DNA of 64,000 nt from Roseivivax sp. GX 12232 (lineage in GTDB: Bacteria > Pseudomonadota > Alphaproteobacteria > Rhodobacterales > Rhodobacteraceae): contig NZ_JAJSEC010000004.1 of NCBI RefSeq assembly GCF_021272185.1, positions 62,001 to 126,000 of the forward strand, written 5' to 3'. The translations under genes and the position numbers were made by a program. This document shows positions 31,899 to 40,296 of the stretch, in pieces. The notes below the pieces were generated by a model, which did no database searches, had not been told where the DNA came from, and saw only the letters and a program-made list of their open reading frames with translations. How positions within the stretch are numbered: position 1 is the first letter of the stretch; every line of letters begins with the position of its first letter.

Positions 31899-34006
31899 GA
31901 CATACGGACCACGCTTTGAATTGCCTCGGCCGCGTCCCCGGCGCCGTTGCCCTGGTACAGATCAAGACACTGGTGACGCACGAAATTCTGCGCCGCCTTC
32001 TGCAGAAGTGCTTCGCAGACGGCGGGCAGGTGAAAAAGCTCCTCCTCCGGCAGGTCGAAGCCGGCGTTGTGGTCCTGGGCGAACTCCGCCCGCACGCCCT
32101 GGGCATCGAGCGCGGGGTGGCGGTTGGCGACGAAGATCGTCGGCAACCCGCTGGCGATGATCTCGTGGAAGGTGTTGTAGCCCGCCGCCGAGATCGAGAA
32201 GTCGAAGGCGTTGAAGTAGTGGCTCAGCGGGTATCCCTGCAGGTGCCGCGCGGTCTGCCCGGCCGAGAGGGCCAGCGCGCCGCTCTGCGCATCGGCCAGC
32301 ACCACCTGCAGATCCGGGAAGCGCTTGAGGTGGTCGAGGATGTCCGCGGTCAGCCCCAGGACATCGCGGTTGCCGCTGGCCCCGAGCTGAACCAGCGCCA
32401 GGGCCTTGTCGCCTGGCAGCCCCAGCGCCTGCCGCGCGGCCTGGCGGGGCAGGAAGTCCGTCTGGTCGAGCAGTGTGACCGGCGCGACCTGCCGGGTCTC
32501 GTGGCGGCGTGTCGCCGTCGGCCCGTCGTCCCAGGCGCCGGCCACCTCGCCGGGCTCGATGATCAGGTCCATGAAGCGCGCGTTGTCGAGATCGCGCGAG
32601 GGCGATTGCAGCATCCCGCGCCGCACCCAGACAAGCCGGCAGTTCCCGCGCGAGAGGACCGCTTTCACCAGGCCCGGGCTCGGGTTGTTGCCGTCATAGA
32701 CCACGGCGTCCGGCGCGTAGCGGTCGATCAACCGCGCCAGCTCGACCCGCAGCCAGGCGTCCCAGGCCGCCCGGTCCGACCGGATCTTAGCCTGCGCCGG
32801 CAGGTATTCGGCGAGGTATCCGAAGGAGGTGATGATCGGCACCGAGGGCGCCAGGGTCGCGAAGATCGGCTCGGCGGCCGTGTCGAGGCGCCACGCGATG
32901 GCCAGCGAGCGGGTCACATGCCCGAGCCCCGCCCCGTCCGCCGGCACGAAGAGGATGCGCTTGCCGGGCCGCTTCCGCGGCCGCACCCGCCGCCGGGGGC
33001 CGCTCTCCAGAAGGGCTAGGACCCGCGCGCGGTGCGCCTCCTCCGAGAAGGAATAGCGGCTGTGCGTCAGCGCCTCTTCGCGGGCCCGGGCCAGGGCGGT
33101 CTCGTCCTCGGCCAACTCGCGGACCCTCTGCCGGGCGCTCGCGGCGCTGGCATAGACCGGGCCCGGGCCGAAGTGGCGTTCGAGATGCTCGGGCAGGACC
33201 ACGACCTTGCCCGAGGCCATGGCCGTCGCGATGGCGCTTTCGGGCAGCACCGGCACCTGGATGCCCGGGAAATACATGAAGACATCGAGCATCTCGATGA
33301 AGCGCGCGACGGTGATGTCCGCGGCGTCGAAGCCGGTCAGCCCGGCCCGCGACCGGATCCCCTGCCAGACCTTGGCCGAAGGCTTGCCGAGCACGCGGAA
33401 ATCCGTGCCATTGCCGATCGGATAGGTCGCCAGGATCTTCTGCGGGCTCGCCGGCCATTGCGCCGCGCCGGGCACGCTCACCCGCCCGAAGACCAGGGGC
33501 CCCGGCCGCCGCGTCCCCGGCTGCCGGACCGGCCGCGCCACCGGCCGCCAGTCCTCGGCCAGCATCGGCACCGGCAGATGCATCGCCGCCAGCGAGGCCC
33601 GCACCCAGCGGTTCGTCGGCGCCCAGTGCATCTCGCCCAGCTGGAAGCTGAACCACTTGCCGGCGTTCTCGATGGTCGATTTCTGGTCGTGCACCAGCAC
33701 CACCTTGTCCGCCCGCACCGAGGTCAGATCGGCCACCGGCCAGCTCATCGTCGAGGGCGAATAGCCAACCGCAAGCTTGGCGCGGATGTCCTGGTCCGCC
33801 CTGAGCGGCTGGGCCAGCCCCTCGCGGAAGCAGGCCTGCAGGTCGGGCGAGACGAAGCGCTTCGCCGGGTCGGGCTCCACGTGGACGACGCCGACACGGC
33901 ACCCCATGTCGCAATAGGTTCGGATTTCGTTGGACAGCCGCAGCCCCGCGTCGCCCTGCCGCGCCAGGTCGGCAAGCAGCACGATATCCGGGGAACCAAC
34001 CCTCAC
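31895..34006 (-). CDS. Double glycosyltransferase (GT4-like plus MurG/GT28-like)
   Basis: 703 aa in two halves. Residues 1 to about 340 resemble a GT-B (GT4-like) enzyme, with the C-terminal donor-site segment FMYFPG...PVLPESAIATAMASGKVVVLPE. From about 345 a second GT-B unit starts with ILFVPADGAGLGHVTRSLAIA, the glycine-rich loop of the MurG/GT28 group, and continues to ISAAGYNTFHEIIASGLPTIFV, the UDP-sugar binding signature. The start is a GTG at 34006; its context TCAGTGAGG is repeated in the leader at 34043-34053. A TTGACT-17-GAATAT promoter candidate lies at 34059-34087. The gene overlaps the giant fusion gene downstream, so the two make one operon devoted to a glycan of unknown structure. 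Confidence 0.83.
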   Translation of the reverse strand: MRVGSPDIVLLADLARQGDAGLRLSNEIRTYCDMGCRVGVVHVEPDPAKRFVSPDLQACFREGLAQPLRADQDIRAKLAVGYSPSTMSWPVADLTSVRADKVVLVHDQKSTIENAGKWFSFQLGEMHWAPTNRWVRASLAAMHLPVPMLAEDWRPVARPVRQPGTRRPGPLVFGRVSVPGAAQWPASPQKILATYPIGNGTDFRVLGKPSAKVWQGIRSRAGLTGFDAADITVARFIEMLDVFMYFPGIQVPVLPESAIATAMASGKVVVLPEHLERHFGPGPVYASAASARQRVRELAEDETALARAREEALTHSRYSFSEEAHRARVLALLESGPRRRVRPRKRPGKRILFVPADGAGLGHVTRSLAIAWRLDTAAEPIFATLAPSVPIITSFGYLAEYLPAQAKIRSDRAAWDAWLRVELARLIDRYAPDAVVYDGNNPSPGLVKAVLSRGNCRLVWVRRGMLQSPSRDLDNARFMDLIIEPGEVAGAWDDGPTATRRHETRQVAPVTLLDQTDFLPRQAARQALGLPGDKALALVQLGASGNRDVLGLTADILDHLKRFPDLQVVLADAQSGALALSAGQTARHLQGYPLSHYFNAFDFSISAAGYNTFHEIIASGLPTIFVANRHPALDAQGVRAEFAQDHNAGFDLPEEELFHLPAVCEALLQKAAQNFVRHQCLDLYQGNGAGDAAEAIQSVVRMS

Positions 34007-34016
34007 TGACCTAGCC

Positions 34017-34043
34017 GTAGTGAGACATGTCGCATGTCACTAC
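34017..34043 (-). promoter_or_regulatory. Leader hairpin before the double glycosyltransferase gene
   Basis: In the minus-strand transcript GTAGTGA-CATG pairs with CATG-TC-TCACTAC: 11 pairs, loop CGA and a two-base bulge. It ends ten bases before the GTG start. The string TCAGTGAGG occurs both upstream of the hairpin and across the start codon. It could affect translation or bind a regulator; this is inference. Confidence 0.45.
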
Positions 34044-34058
34044 CTCACTGATGAGGGT

Positions 34059-34087
34059 ATATTCAGAATTTGCGATGCGGCAGTCAA
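34059..34087 (-). promoter_or_regulatory. Candidate housekeeping promoter of the glycosyltransferase/lyase operon
   Basis: On the minus strand TTGACT (34087-34082), a 17-bp spacer and GAATAT (34064-34059). The -35 is near consensus; the -10 matches three of six. The predicted transcript begins near 34052, giving a leader of about 46 nt. Confidence 0.45.
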
Positions 34088-34160
34088 GTCTCTGATTAGG
34101 CCGGAGTTTCCCTGGTGTTTTTGTGCCGCGGTTCCGGGTTCGGCCTGGGGTTGAGCGGAG

Positions 34161-34321
34161 GAGGTTTTTGTTTAGCGGAGCGGGCGGCGGGGCCGCCCGC
34201 GCTTGGTGTCTCGTCCGGGGCCTTTCGGCCCCGGCCTCGGATGTGCCTCCGGCGGGAGGTATTTTTGGCCCGGTCAAGCCTGGGTGGTGGCGCGCCGGGG
34301 GTGAGGGGGCGGCGCGGATGG
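34161..34321 (+). repeat. Three-hairpin repeat SR2, copy 2
   Basis: 161 bp identical to copy 1 (24318-24478) except for two substitutions. Same three hairpins and TATTTTT tail, on the plus strand. Both flanking genes (31895-34006 and 34542-35513) are on the minus strand, so here it is not positioned as their terminator. It occupies part of the 535-bp gap 34007-34541. Confidence 0.88.
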
Positions 34322-34479
34322 CGGGCCGGAGTATTTTTTAGCGGTTTGGTTTTTTTGAGCGGGGTTTGGCGCGTCCTGCGCGGGTGGGCCTTGCGGCGCG
34401 CGCGGTCGGGTGGGCGCGCGGTTGCGTGGGCGCACGTTGGTATTGGCCGCGGTCGGAGCCTAGGTCCCGACGGGCGGCG

Positions 34480-34515
34480 GCGCCCCGTTTGACGGGGGCG
34501 CGCCGGGGTTTTTTT
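34480..34515 (+). terminator. Orphan plus-strand terminator-like signal
   Basis: Stem GCGCCCC/GGGGCGC (34480-34501), or alternatively CCCCG/CGGGG (34483-34508), followed by seven Ts (34509-34515). No plus-strand gene precedes it between 34007 and 34480, so it either ends an uncalled transcript or is chance. Confidence 0.4.
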
Positions 34516-34541
34516 GAGGTTTTGGACGGCTTCCCGGCCGC

Positions 34542-35513
34542 TTAGTCGTGGGCGCCCTTGGTGAGGGCGAGGAAGACGTCCTCGAGGTCGGGCTGTTCGG
34601 TGCGCACGTCGGAGATCCGGATGCCGGCGGCGCGGACGGCGTCGAGGACGTCCTCGGCGTGCATCTCGCGGGCGTGGTAGGTCAGCGCCAAGATGCCGCC
34701 TTCGCGGGTCTCGACCTCGCAGCCTTCGAGCTCGGGCAGGCTCGCGGGCGTCTCCTCGGGTTCGATCACCATGGTGCGGGCGTCGAGCTCGCCCAGGAGG
34801 TTGCGGGTGGTGTCGCGGGCGACCAGCGCGCCCTGGTTGATGATGGCGATCTCGTCGCACATCTCCTCGGCCTCCTCGAGGTAATGGGTGGTGAGGATGA
34901 TCGTCATCCCCTCCTCGCGGTTCAGCCTGCGGACGTTCTCCCAGAGCATCTGGCGCAGCTCGATGTCGACGCCGGCGGTGGGCTCGTCGAGCACCAGGAT
35001 ATGCGGGCGGTGCACCAGCGCCTTGCCGAGCAGCAGCCGCCGCCGCATGCCGCCCGAGAGCGTGCGGGCATAGGCCTCGGCCTTGTCGGCGAGCCCCACC
35101 ATCGAGAGGATCTCGTCGGAGCGGCGCTGGCCCTTGGGCACGCCGTAAAGCCCGGCCTGCACCTCAAGCGCGCCGCGCGGGGTGAAGAAGGGGTCGAGGT
35201 TCAGCTCCTGCGGCATCACCCCGATCGAGGCGCGCGACTGCCGCGGGTTCTTGTCCTGGTCGAAGCCCCAGATCTCGACCGTGCCGGCGGTTTTCACCAC
35301 CAGCCCGGCGAGGATGTTGATCAGCGTCGACTTGCCCGCGCCGTTCGGCCCGAGCAGCCCGAAGACCGAGCCTTCGGGGATGTCGAGATCGACGCCCTTC
35401 AGCGCCTCCTTGGCGGGCGCGCCGCCCTGTCCGCCATAGGTCTTCTTCAGTCCCGCGATGCGGATCGCCTTGCCTGCCATGCCTGTCTTGCTCCTCGGTT
35501 CGTCATCCGACAT
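34542..35513 (-). CDS. ABC-2 type transporter ATP-binding protein
   Basis: 323-aa ATPase subunit of an exporter. Walker A GPNGAGKST, signature LSGGMRRR, Walker B ILVLDEPTAGVD and the H-loop TTHY are all present, with a C-terminal DUF4162-like region of about 90 residues typical of drug/lipid exporters. No permease gene is adjacent on either side, so its partner must be elsewhere. Start taken at ATG 35513; ATG 35480 (MAGKAIRIAG) is also plausible, since GAGGAG lies upstream of it. Divergent from the zinc-finger gene at 35540, 26 bp away. Confidence 0.88.
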   Translation of the reverse strand: MSDDEPRSKTGMAGKAIRIAGLKKTYGGQGGAPAKEALKGVDLDIPEGSVFGLLGPNGAGKSTLINILAGLVVKTAGTVEIWGFDQDKNPRQSRASIGVMPQELNLDPFFTPRGALEVQAGLYGVPKGQRRSDEILSMVGLADKAEAYARTLSGGMRRRLLLGKALVHRPHILVLDEPTAGVDIELRQMLWENVRRLNREEGMTIILTTHYLEEAEEMCDEIAIINQGALVARDTTRNLLGELDARTMVIEPEETPASLPELEGCEVETREGGILALTYHAREMHAEDVLDAVRAAGIRISDVRTEQPDLEDVFLALTKGAHD

Positions 35514-35539
35514 AAGGCACCTAGTGCAAAGGCAAAGTG

Positions 35540-35740
35540 ATGGGAACTCGCGCCATGGCTCCGGACGCCCCCGAGACCAAGATCGTCGACCGCTATCGCG
35601 TCGCCTGTGACGGCGGCGAAGGCGCGCTGGGCCATCCGCGCGTCTGGCTGCAGATCCCCGAGGACCGCGGCTGGGTCGAATGCGGCTATTGCGACGCGCG
35701 CTTCATCCACCGCGACTTCGAAGGCAAGGCCGGGGCGTGA
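35540..35740 (+). CDS. Small zinc-finger (zf-CHCC) protein
   Basis: 66 aa. The C-terminal half carries the CHCC zinc-binding signature in order: Cys in ACDGG, His in LGHPRVWL, and the CGYC pair, followed by DARFIH. This domain is shared with the NDUFS6 subunit of complex I and with small free-standing alphaproteobacterial proteins. Function of the stand-alone form is not established. Start at ATG 35540 (a GTG directly before it and an ATG at 35555 are alternatives). Its stop overlaps the GTG start of the Pr6Pr gene, so the two are coupled. Confidence 0.85.
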   Translation: MGTRAMAPDAPETKIVDRYRVACDGGEGALGHPRVWLQIPEDRGWVECGYCDARFIHRDFEGKAGA

Positions 35741-36336
35741 GCCCCGCCCGGGCGAGCGCGGCGCTTCTGGCGCTGGCGGCGCTCGGCACCGTGCTGGCGC
35801 GGATCTGGCTGAGCGTGAGTGAGGGCGAGAGCCTCGGCGCAGCGCTCTGGTCGCTCTTCCGCTACTTCACCCTCTGGACCAATACCGCCGTCGGTCTTTA
35901 CGCCGCCTGGGTGGCGATGGGCGGGCGCGGATCGGCGCGCCTGGCGGGCGGGCTGCTGCTGTCGATCCTGGCGGTGGGACTGGTCTATCACCTGCTGCTG
36001 GCGCATCTCAGCGACCTCTCGGGTCTCGAGGCGCGGATCGACGACATGCTGCACACCGTCGTGCCGCTGGGCTACCTGGCCTATTGGACCGGGGCCGCGC
36101 CCAAGGCGGGGCTGGGCCTGCGCGACCTGGGGCTCTGGCTCGGCTACCCGCTGGTCTATTGCCTCTACGCGATCCTCCGGGCGCAGCTCGACGGGGTCTA
36201 TCCCTATCCCTTCCTCGACGTCTCCGAGGCCGGGCCGGGCGGCGTTGCGCTGAACGTCCTGGGCCTTCTGCTGGCCTTCGGAGCGCTGGCGCTGGGGATC
36301 CAAGCGCTGGCCCGCAGGATGGCGCGCGGCGCCTGA
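35737..36336 (+). CDS. Pr6Pr family membrane protein
   Basis: 199 aa with six predicted membrane helices. The family feature is the helix-two/three region [20 protein letters not shown] and the later [28 protein letters not shown]. Related proteins include FAR-17a/AIG1-like hydrolases, but no function is established for bacterial Pr6Pr members. The start is GTG 35737, overlapping the preceding stop as GTGA, giving [11 protein letters not shown]. It precedes polA by 73 bp on the same strand. Confidence 0.85.
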   Translation: MSPARASAALLALAALGTVLARIWLSVSEGESLGAALWSLFRYFTLWTNTAVGLYAAWVAMGGRGSARLAGGLLLSILAVGLVYHLLLAHLSDLSGLEARIDDMLHTVVPLGYLAYWTGAAPKAGLGLRDLGLWLGYPLVYCLYAILRAQLDGVYPYPFLDVSEAGPGGVALNVLGLLLAFGALALGIQALARRMARGA

Positions 36337-36409
36337 GCGCGGCTTTCCATGTGCCGCGCCTCGGGATATGCCGGGGGCGACAGACGATTTGACCCAAGGA
36401 GCGCGCGAC

Positions 36410-39211
36410 ATGAGCTTCGGCAAAGGCTCTCACCTGCATCTCATCGACGGCTCCGCCTTCATCTTCCGGGCCTTCCACGCGCTGCCGCCGCTGACGCGCA
36501 AGTCCGACGGGCTGCCGGTGGGCGCCGTGCAGGGCTTCTGCGACATGCTGCGGCGCTATATCGCCAAGGACCACGGGGCGGGGGCGCCGACCCATATCGC
36601 GGTGATCTTTGACAAGGGCAGCCACACCTTCCGCAACGATCTGTACGACCAGTACAAGGCCAACCGCGACGAGATGCCCGAGGACCTGCGCCCGCAGATT
36701 CCGCTGACCCGGCGCGCGACGGAAGCCTTCAACATCGCCTGCAAGGAGATCGAGGGATACGAGGCCGACGACATCATCGCCACGCTCTCGGTGCAGGCGC
36801 GCGAGAAGGGCGGCCAGGTGACCATCGTCAGCTCCGACAAGGACCTGATGCAGCTCGTCGGCGGCGGGGTCGAGATGTTCGACGCCATGAAGAACCGCGC
36901 CATCGACGCCGAGGGGGTGATGGAGAAATTCGGCGTCGCGCCCGAGCGGGTGGTCGACGTGCAGGCCCTGGCCGGCGACAGCGTCGACAACGTGCCGGGC
37001 GCGCCGGGCATCGGGATCAAGACCGCGGCGCTTTTGATCAACGAGTTCGGCACGCTGGAAGAGCTTCTCGACCGCGCCGAGGAGATCAAGCAGCCGAAGC
37101 GCCGCCAGACCCTGATCGAGAAGCGCGAGCAGATCGAACTGTCGAAGAAGCTGGTGCAGCTCGACCGCGAGACGCCGCTCGACTTCGCGCTCGAGGATCT
37201 CGAGCTGCGCGACCCGGACCCTGAGACGCTCCTGGGGTTCCTGGCCGAGATGGAGTTCCGCAGCCTGTCGCGCCGGGTGGCCGAGACCCTGGGCGCCGAG
37301 GCGCCGGTCATCCCCGAAAGCGCCCCCGAGGCCGCCGCGGGCGAGGCCGAGGCGCCGGAACAGCCGGATTTCGCCGAGGCCGACTACAGCACGATCCGCG
37401 ACGCCGAGACCCTGCGAGGCTGGATCGACGCGGCGCGGGAACGCGGCTGGATCGCGCTGGATACCGAGACCACGGGGCTCGACGAGATGCGCGCCGAGCT
37501 GGTGGGGCTGTCCTTCGCCGTCGAGGCGGGCCGCGCGGCCTATCTGCCGCTTCTGCACCGCGATGCCGCCGAAGGCGACCTGTTCAACTCCGACGCGCTG
37601 CTCGAGGGGCAGATGGATCGGACCGAGGCGCTGGATCTCCTGAAGCCGCTGCTCGAGGATCCGGCGGTCCTGAAGGTCGGGCAGAACCTGAAATACGACA
37701 TGAAGATCCTCGCCCGCGTCGGCATCGAGGTGGCGCCGATCGAGGACACGATGCTGCTGTCCTACGCGATGAACGGCGGGCTGCACGGGCACGGGATGGA
37801 CCAGCTCTCCGAGCGCTATCTCGGGCACCAGCCGATCCCCATCAAGGAGGTGATCGGCACCGGCAAGAGTCAGATCACCTTCGACCGGGTGCCGATCGAG
37901 GCGGCGACGAAATACGCCGCGGAGGACGCCGACATCACCCTGCGGCTCTGGCAGGTCTTCAAGCCGCAGCTGCACCGCAAGAAGGTGACCCGCGTCTACG
38001 AGACCATGGAGCGGCCGCTGGTGCCGGTCCTGGCCGAGATGGAGCGCGCCGGCATCGCGGTCGACCGGGACGTGCTGTCGCGCATGTCCGGCGCCTTCGC
38101 GCAGAAGATGGCCGCGCTGGAGGAAGAGATCCACGAGCTGGCGGGGGAACGCTTCAACGTCGGCTCGCCGAAGCAGCTGGGCGAGATCCTCTTTGACAAG
38201 ATGGGGCTCGAGGGCGGCAAGAAGGGCAAGACCGGGGCTTATGCCACCGGCGCCGACGTGCTCGAGGACCTGGCGACCGAACACGACCTGCCGGCGCGGG
38301 TCCTGGACTGGCGGCAGCTCTCCAAGCTGAAGTCGACCTATACCGACGCCCTGCAGGAGCACATCAACCCCGAGACCGGGCGGGTGCATACCTCCTACGT
38401 GATCTCGGGGGCGAACACCGGGCGTCTGGCCTCGACCGATCCGAACCTGCAGAACATCCCCGTGCGCACCGAAGAGGGCCGCCGCATCCGCGAGGCCTTC
38501 GTTGCCGACACGGGCAAGGTGCTGGTCTCGCTCGACTACAGCCAGATCGAGCTGCGCATCCTGGCGCATATCGCCGGCATCGACGCGCTGAAGGAGGCCT
38601 TCCGCGAAGGCCAGGACATTCACGCCGCCACCGCCTCGGAGATGTTCGGCGTGCCGATGGAGGAGATGACCCCTGAGGTGCGGCGCCAGGCCAAGGCGAT
38701 CAACTTCGGGGTGATCTACGGCATCTCGGGCTTCGGGCTGGCGCGCAACCTGCGCATCCCGCGCGCCGAGGCGCAGGGCTTCATCGACCGCTACTTCGAG
38801 CGCTTCCCGGGCATCAAGGACTACATGTCCGAGACCACCGCCTTCGCGAAGGAACACAAGCGCGTCGAGACGCTCTTCGGCCGGGTGATCCACACGCCCG
38901 AGATCTCCGCCTCGGGGCCGCGCGCGGGCTTTGCCCGCCGGGCGGCGATCAACGCGCCGATCCAGGGCACGGCGGCGGACATCATCCGCCGCGCCATGGT
39001 GCGGATGCCGTCGGAAATCGCCGCGCTGCCTGCCAAGATGCTTCTGCAGGTGCACGACGAACTGCTCTTCGAGGTCGAGGAAGGCGCGGTCGACGATCTG
39101 ATCGCCGCGGCCCGCGGGGTTATGGAGAATGCCGCCGACCCGGTGGTGAAGCTCGATGTGCCGCTGGTGGTGGACGCCGGGCAGGGGCCGAACTGGGCCG
39201 AGGCGCACTGA
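36410..39211 (+). CDS. polA: DNA polymerase I
   Basis: 933 aa, three complete domains. The 5'-3' exonuclease (1 to about 290) includes LIDGSAFIFRAFHALPP and the metal-site segment YEADDIIATL...SSDKDLMQL. The 3'-5' proofreading exonuclease retains its metal ligands (Asp351 and Glu353 in LDTETTG, and YAAEDADITLRLW), so proofreading should be active. The polymerase has motif A DYSQIELRILAH (Asp709), motif B RRQAKAINFGVIYG and motif C VHDELLFEV (Asp883). It fills gaps in repair and removes RNA primers. Start ATG 36410 (MSFGKGSHLHLIDG) with AAGGAG upstream; an in-frame ATG at 36368 is less likely. Confidence 0.97.
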   Translation: MSFGKGSHLHLIDGSAFIFRAFHALPPLTRKSDGLPVGAVQGFCDMLRRYIAKDHGAGAPTHIAVIFDKGSHTFRNDLYDQYKANRDEMPEDLRPQIPLTRRATEAFNIACKEIEGYEADDIIATLSVQAREKGGQVTIVSSDKDLMQLVGGGVEMFDAMKNRAIDAEGVMEKFGVAPERVVDVQALAGDSVDNVPGAPGIGIKTAALLINEFGTLEELLDRAEEIKQPKRRQTLIEKREQIELSKKLVQLDRETPLDFALEDLELRDPDPETLLGFLAEMEFRSLSRRVAETLGAEAPVIPESAPEAAAGEAEAPEQPDFAEADYSTIRDAETLRGWIDAARERGWIALDTETTGLDEMRAELVGLSFAVEAGRAAYLPLLHRDAAEGDLFNSDALLEGQMDRTEALDLLKPLLEDPAVLKVGQNLKYDMKILARVGIEVAPIEDTMLLSYAMNGGLHGHGMDQLSERYLGHQPIPIKEVIGTGKSQITFDRVPIEAATKYAAEDADITLRLWQVFKPQLHRKKVTRVYETMERPLVPVLAEMERAGIAVDRDVLSRMSGAFAQKMAALEEEIHELAGERFNVGSPKQLGEILFDKMGLEGGKKGKTGAYATGADVLEDLATEHDLPARVLDWRQLSKLKSTYTDALQEHINPETGRVHTSYVISGANTGRLASTDPNLQNIPVRTEEGRRIREAFVADTGKVLVSLDYSQIELRILAHIAGIDALKEAFREGQDIHAATASEMFGVPMEEMTPEVRRQAKAINFGVIYGISGFGLARNLRIPRAEAQGFIDRYFERFPGIKDYMSETTAFAKEHKRVETLFGRVIHTPEISASGPRAGFARRAAINAPIQGTAADIIRRAMVRMPSEIAALPAKMLLQVHDELLFEVEEGAVDDLIAAARGVMENAADPVVKLDVPLVVDAGQGPNWAEAH

Positions 39212-39306
39212 GGGCGCGCCCCTCAGGGCCGCCCCGGCGGCGGCGCCCTAGGTCAGGCGCGGCCCCGAGCCCCGGGGCGCGCGCGGATCGCGGGGCGGGG
39301 CCTGGC

Positions 39307-40296
39307 TCAGACCAGACCCTTGTCGCGGAAGAGATCGGGCAGCGAGGTCTCGGGGCGCGGGCCCATGTGGCCGATCACCTCGCGGGCGGCGGCATGGCCC
39401 ATCTCGCCCGCGCGGAACATCTCGGCCCCGGTGACCAGCCCGTAGAGGAAGCCCGCGGCGAACTGGTCGCCCGCGCCGGTGGCGTCGACCGGGGTGATAT
39501 GCTCGACCGGCACATCGGTCCGCGTGCCGTCGCGCAGGATGGTGCAGCCCTGGCCCGAGCGGGTGCAGACCACCAGCGGGCAGATCGCGGCGACCGCCTC
39601 GAGGTCGGCCTCGAGATCGTCTTTCTGGAACAGCGCGCGGATCTCGGCCTCGTTGCCGATCACGTAGTCGAGCTCGTTCTCGATGAAGTCCAGGAAGTCG
39701 GCGCGGTGGCGTTCGACGCAGAAGGGATCGGAGATCGCGATGCCCGCCTTGCCGCCGGCCTTGCGGCAGGCGCGGGCCATCTTGGCGAAGGCGTCCTTGC
39801 CCTTGTCCTTGTCGAAAAGATAGCCCTCGAGGAAGACCACCTCGGCCTCGGCGGCGACCGCCTCGTCGACGTCGTCCGGGCCCAGTTCGGCGGAAATCCC
39901 GAGGTAGGTGTTCATCGAGCGCTCGCCGTCCGGCGAGACGAAGATCATCGAGCGCGAGGTCGGCAGCTCGCCGCCCGGGGCCGGCGGGTTCACGAAGGCG
40001 GTGCCGATCTTCTCCATCTCCTCGGCGTAGAAGCGGCCCAGCCCGTCGTCCTTCACCCGGCCGACGAAGGCGGTGCGCAGCCCGAGGTTGCCCAGCCCCG
40101 CCAGCGTGTTGGCGACCGAGCCGCCGGGCGCCTGCACCCGGCCTTCCATCGCGCCATAGAGAAGCTCGGCGCGCTCGCGCTCGATCAGCTGCATGATGCC
40201 CTTCTCGATGCCCATGTTGTCGAGGAAACTGTCCTCGGCGCGGGTCAGCACGTCGACGATGGCATTGCCGATGCCGGCAACCTGGTACTTCTTCAT
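39307..40296 (-). CDS. PfkB family sugar kinase, adenosine kinase-like
   Basis: 329-aa ribokinase-fold kinase. Features include GIGNAIVDVL at the N-terminus, the PfkB signature PGGSVANTLAGLGNLG, and the catalytic DATGAGDQFAAGFLYG with the base Asp. In alphaproteobacteria this subgroup is usually called adenosine kinase (adenosine to AMP), but ribose or nucleoside specificity cannot be settled by sequence alone. Start ATG 40296 overlaps the nth stop by four bases, so it is cotranscribed with nth. Convergent with polA across a 95-bp GC-rich gap with no clear terminator. Confidence 0.86.
   Translation of the reverse strand: MKKYQVAGIGNAIVDVLTRAEDSFLDNMGIEKGIMQLIERERAELLYGAMEGRVQAPGGSVANTLAGLGNLGLRTAFVGRVKDDGLGRFYAEEMEKIGTAFVNPPAPGGELPTSRSMIFVSPDGERSMNTYLGISAELGPDDVDEAVAAEAEVVFLEGYLFDKDKGKDAFAKMARACRKAGGKAGIAISDPFCVERHRADFLDFIENELDYVIGNEAEIRALFQKDDLEADLEAVAAICPLVVCTRSGQGCTILRDGTRTDVPVEHITPVDATGAGDQFAAGFLYGLVTGAEMFRAGEMGHAAAREVIGHMGPRPETSLPDLFRDKGLV

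Noticed and set aside
28497-31919. 1140-codon open frame antisense to the giant fusion gene
   Set aside because: No family resemblance and low-complexity Arg/Gly/Leu-rich product; long antisense frames are expected in GC-rich DNA opposite a real gene with strong domain matches.
39212-39306. Terminator between polA and the sugar kinase gene
   Set aside because: Very GC-rich with several weak inverted repeats but no T-run on either strand.
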